Shown piece by piece: positions 62,693-64,000 of a stretch of DNA of 64,000 nucleotides (its first letter is position 1; every line of letters begins with the position of its first letter). The position numbers were made by a program, and so were the translations under genes. Source of the DNA: Streptomyces radiopugnans (GTDB lineage Bacteria; Actinomycetota; Actinomycetes; Streptomycetales; Streptomycetaceae); the NCBI RefSeq assembly GCF_900110735.1, contig NZ_FOET01000002.1, positions 435,733 through 499,732 on the forward strand, read 5' to 3'. Below the pieces are notes generated by a model. That model had not been told where the DNA came from. It made no database searches and was given only the letters and a program-made list of their open reading frames with translations.

Positions 62693-63381
62693 GGCGACCG
62701 CTCCGGCGCCGGCCCTCGCTCCGAGCCGCCCTTGTCCAGCCGGAAGGGCGGGTAGGCGTCCGTCATCAGGGCCGCGTAGGCCGTCACCCGCAGCACCCAG
62801 CGGTTGAGCCCGGTGATCAGGTCGAACAGCTCCCCGGGGTAGGTGCGGGTGAAGGCCTTGGCGATGATCGCGATGAACGCCAGGACGGTGATGAGCCCCG
62901 CGGACCAGAACCACTGCTCCTCCGTACCGCCTCCGGCGCCACCGCCGCCGACGAAGAAGCCGACCACGATGTAGTGCGGGATCGCCAGGAGCCACCACTT
63001 GACCAGTACCAGGCCGCGCGAGAGCCGCTCGGGGTAGCCGATGTCCAGCCGCGCCGGGTAGTCCGGTTCCCGGCCCAGGCTGAAGGGCGGGTAGCGGTCG
63101 GTGGCGAACGCGGCGGTCGAGTAGAAGCCCACGCGCCAGCTCCAGCGCAGCACGCCGACGTTGAAGTCGAACAGCGGCCTGGGATAGCGCGCGGTGAACA
63201 GGATCGCGAAGAACGCGATCACGGTCACCACGAAGAACGCGATCCACAGGAAGAACAGCACGACGAAGTGCGGGATCAGCAGGATCCACTTCACCAGCCA
63301 CAGCCATCTCGACAGCGGTTCGTCCAGCTCCGCCTCCACCGTCACGGGCCGGTGGGCCCCGGTTTCCGCCGTGGGGAACAC
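62689..63381 (-). CDS. tandem DUF4389 membrane protein
   Basis: A 230-residue protein made of two DUF4389 repeats. Each has a Trp/Lys-rich entry (RWLWLVKWILLIPHFVVLFF and LVLVKWWLLAIPHYIVVGFF), a second helix and a TARYPRPLFDFNVGVLRWSWRV or TRTYPGELFDLITGLNRWVLRV closing motif, followed by TDRYPPFSL or TDAYPPFRL. Function unknown. GTG 63381 follows GAAGGAG at nine bases. It lies between the flavodoxin-like gene and the four-helix protein in a three-gene operon. Confidence 0.9.
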   Translation of the reverse strand: MFPTAETGAHRPVTVEAELDEPLSRWLWLVKWILLIPHFVVLFFLWIAFFVVTVIAFFAILFTARYPRPLFDFNVGVLRWSWRVGFYSTAAFATDRYPPFSLGREPDYPARLDIGYPERLSRGLVLVKWWLLAIPHYIVVGFFVGGGGAGGGTEEQWFWSAGLITVLAFIAIIAKAFTRTYPGELFDLITGLNRWVLRVTAYAALMTDAYPPFRLDKGGSERGPAPERSP

Positions 63382-63419
63382 GGTGATCAGCTCCTTCGTT
63401 CTGTGGTGTCCGCGGGTGC

Positions 63420-63941
63420 TCAGGGACTGTCGGGGGCCGGGTGCAGGGAGCCCGCGACGGTGTCGGCGAAGGCGTCGATCGCCTCCCAGTCGCGGTAGTC
63501 GCCGTAGCGCAGGCCCATCGCCCGGAAGACCGCGCGTCCGGCGCCGGGCAGGTGCTCCGGTGCGACGACCCCGGAGAACATGGCGTGGTCGCGGGGGGAG
63601 AGGTCGGCCAGGACCTCCTCGGTCACCTTCGGCTCCTCCTTGGGCGCCATGGGTTTCCACGGGCCGCGCAGGGCCGCGGGCATGCCGACGCTGAAGATCC
63701 ACACCGGCCGGCCGGCCAGCAGCCCCCGGTGGGTGTGGACGAATCCGGTGGCCTCCGGCAGCCAGGCCATCCCGTGGACGGCGCTGCCCAGCACGTAGGC
63801 GTCGTAGCCGCCCGCGTCGCCGACCGCGTCCAGGGAAGCGGTCTCGGCCTCGACGCCCCGCTCGGCCAGCCGGGCGGCGATGCGCTCGGCGATCTCGCGG
63901 GTGGAGCCGTGGGCGCTGGCGTATCCCACCAGTACGGTCAT
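63420..63941 (-). CDS. flavodoxin-domain protein (HemG-like)
   Basis: A 173-residue protein with the flavodoxin FMN-phosphate loop near the N-terminus (LVGYASAHGSTREIAERIA) and the isoalloxazine loop GSAVHGMAWLPEA. It resembles the flavodoxin-like family that includes protoporphyrinogen oxidase HemG and several actinobacterial flavodoxin-domain proteins; haem synthesis is not implied. ATG 63941 follows GAGGAGGAAA. First gene visible of the operon running to 62312; the remaining 59 bases to the window edge show no gene. Confidence 0.9.
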   Translation of the reverse strand: MTVLVGYASAHGSTREIAERIAARLAERGVEAETASLDAVGDAGGYDAYVLGSAVHGMAWLPEATGFVHTHRGLLAGRPVWIFSVGMPAALRGPWKPMAPKEEPKVTEEVLADLSPRDHAMFSGVVAPEHLPGAGRAVFRAMGLRYGDYRDWEAIDAFADTVAGSLHPAPDSP

Positions 63942-64000
63942 GTCGTTTCCTCCTCGCCGCGGTCCCCTTCGTGGCCCCCTCCGTGTCCTCCGCGTCCGCC

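Overview
The window is very high-G+C actinobacterial chromosome, almost certainly Streptomyces or a close relative. Signs of this are the strong third-position G/C bias, frequent GTG/TTG starts, the RbpA-FxsA-Ppm-Lnt block, a SigB/SigF/SigG-family sigma factor, a HelD-type RNA polymerase recycling factor, a streptogrisin-type protease and several actinobacteria-restricted DUF families. I see no IS element, prophage, tRNA, rRNA, CRISPR array or large biosynthetic cluster. The left edge cuts a membrane-protease-like gene.

Layout. 0-4.6 kb: an isolated cytochrome oxidase subunit I, a DUF2795 protein, a stress-type SDR and an SRPBCC protein. 4.7-13.7 kb: a giant P-type ATPase with a degenerate second ATPase half, a polytopic membrane protein, a ClpC-like unfoldase and a hemerythrin. 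13.9-24.9 kb: a general-stress island with the sigma factor, DedA, holin-like, YihY, DUF3618 and PRC-barrel/DUF2382 envelope proteins, a GH15 hydrolase and a glucose dehydrogenase. 25-30.6 kb: a TetR regulator with its FAD monooxygenase and three look-alike operators, HelD, and an ATP-grasp protein. 30.8-32.9 kb: a tiny membrane protein, an FtsK-like protein with altered Walker motifs, and an array of GGTCCGG repeats. 32.9-41.6 kb: MocR regulator/YczE/GDPD/MFS, then SigR-promoted rbpA facing the lnt-ppm-fxsA lipoprotein/glycan operon. 42-52 kb: amidohydrolase, Lrp regulator, acyl-CoA dehydrogenase, a PolA-like polymerase, alpha/beta hydrolase, gnd and a secreted protease. 52-55 kb: cold-shock protein with a structured leader, DEAD-box helicase and a second DUF2795 protein. 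55-64 kb: a phosphorothioate-type HNH restriction enzyme, a Tat-signal peptide gene coupled to a PGRP amidase, D-lactate-type dehydrogenase, a second P-type ATPase and a flavodoxin-like operon.

The main unifying signal is a repeated promoter-like string, GNNT-N15-GGGTAC, which matches the published SigB-family consensus of Streptomyces. It stands before the sigma gene itself and before at least six other genes or operons here (64-aa protein, 121-aa holin-like protein, the three-gene 20.7-18.9 kb operon, GH15, glucose dehydrogenase, 68-aa protein). Weaker versions precede gnd, both DUF2795 genes, SRPBCC, the ClpC-like gene and the second P-type ATPase. I infer that much of the window is one autoregulated osmotic/oxidative stress regulon covering envelope proteins, proteolysis, sugar oxidation and ion transport.

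Other points worth attention are a 28-nt homopolymeric C tract in the leader of the YihY gene, a pseudo-ATPase half fused to the first P-type ATPase, FtsK-like-gene-linked repeats resembling the layout of conjugation clt loci, and a LacI-type operator before the protease.
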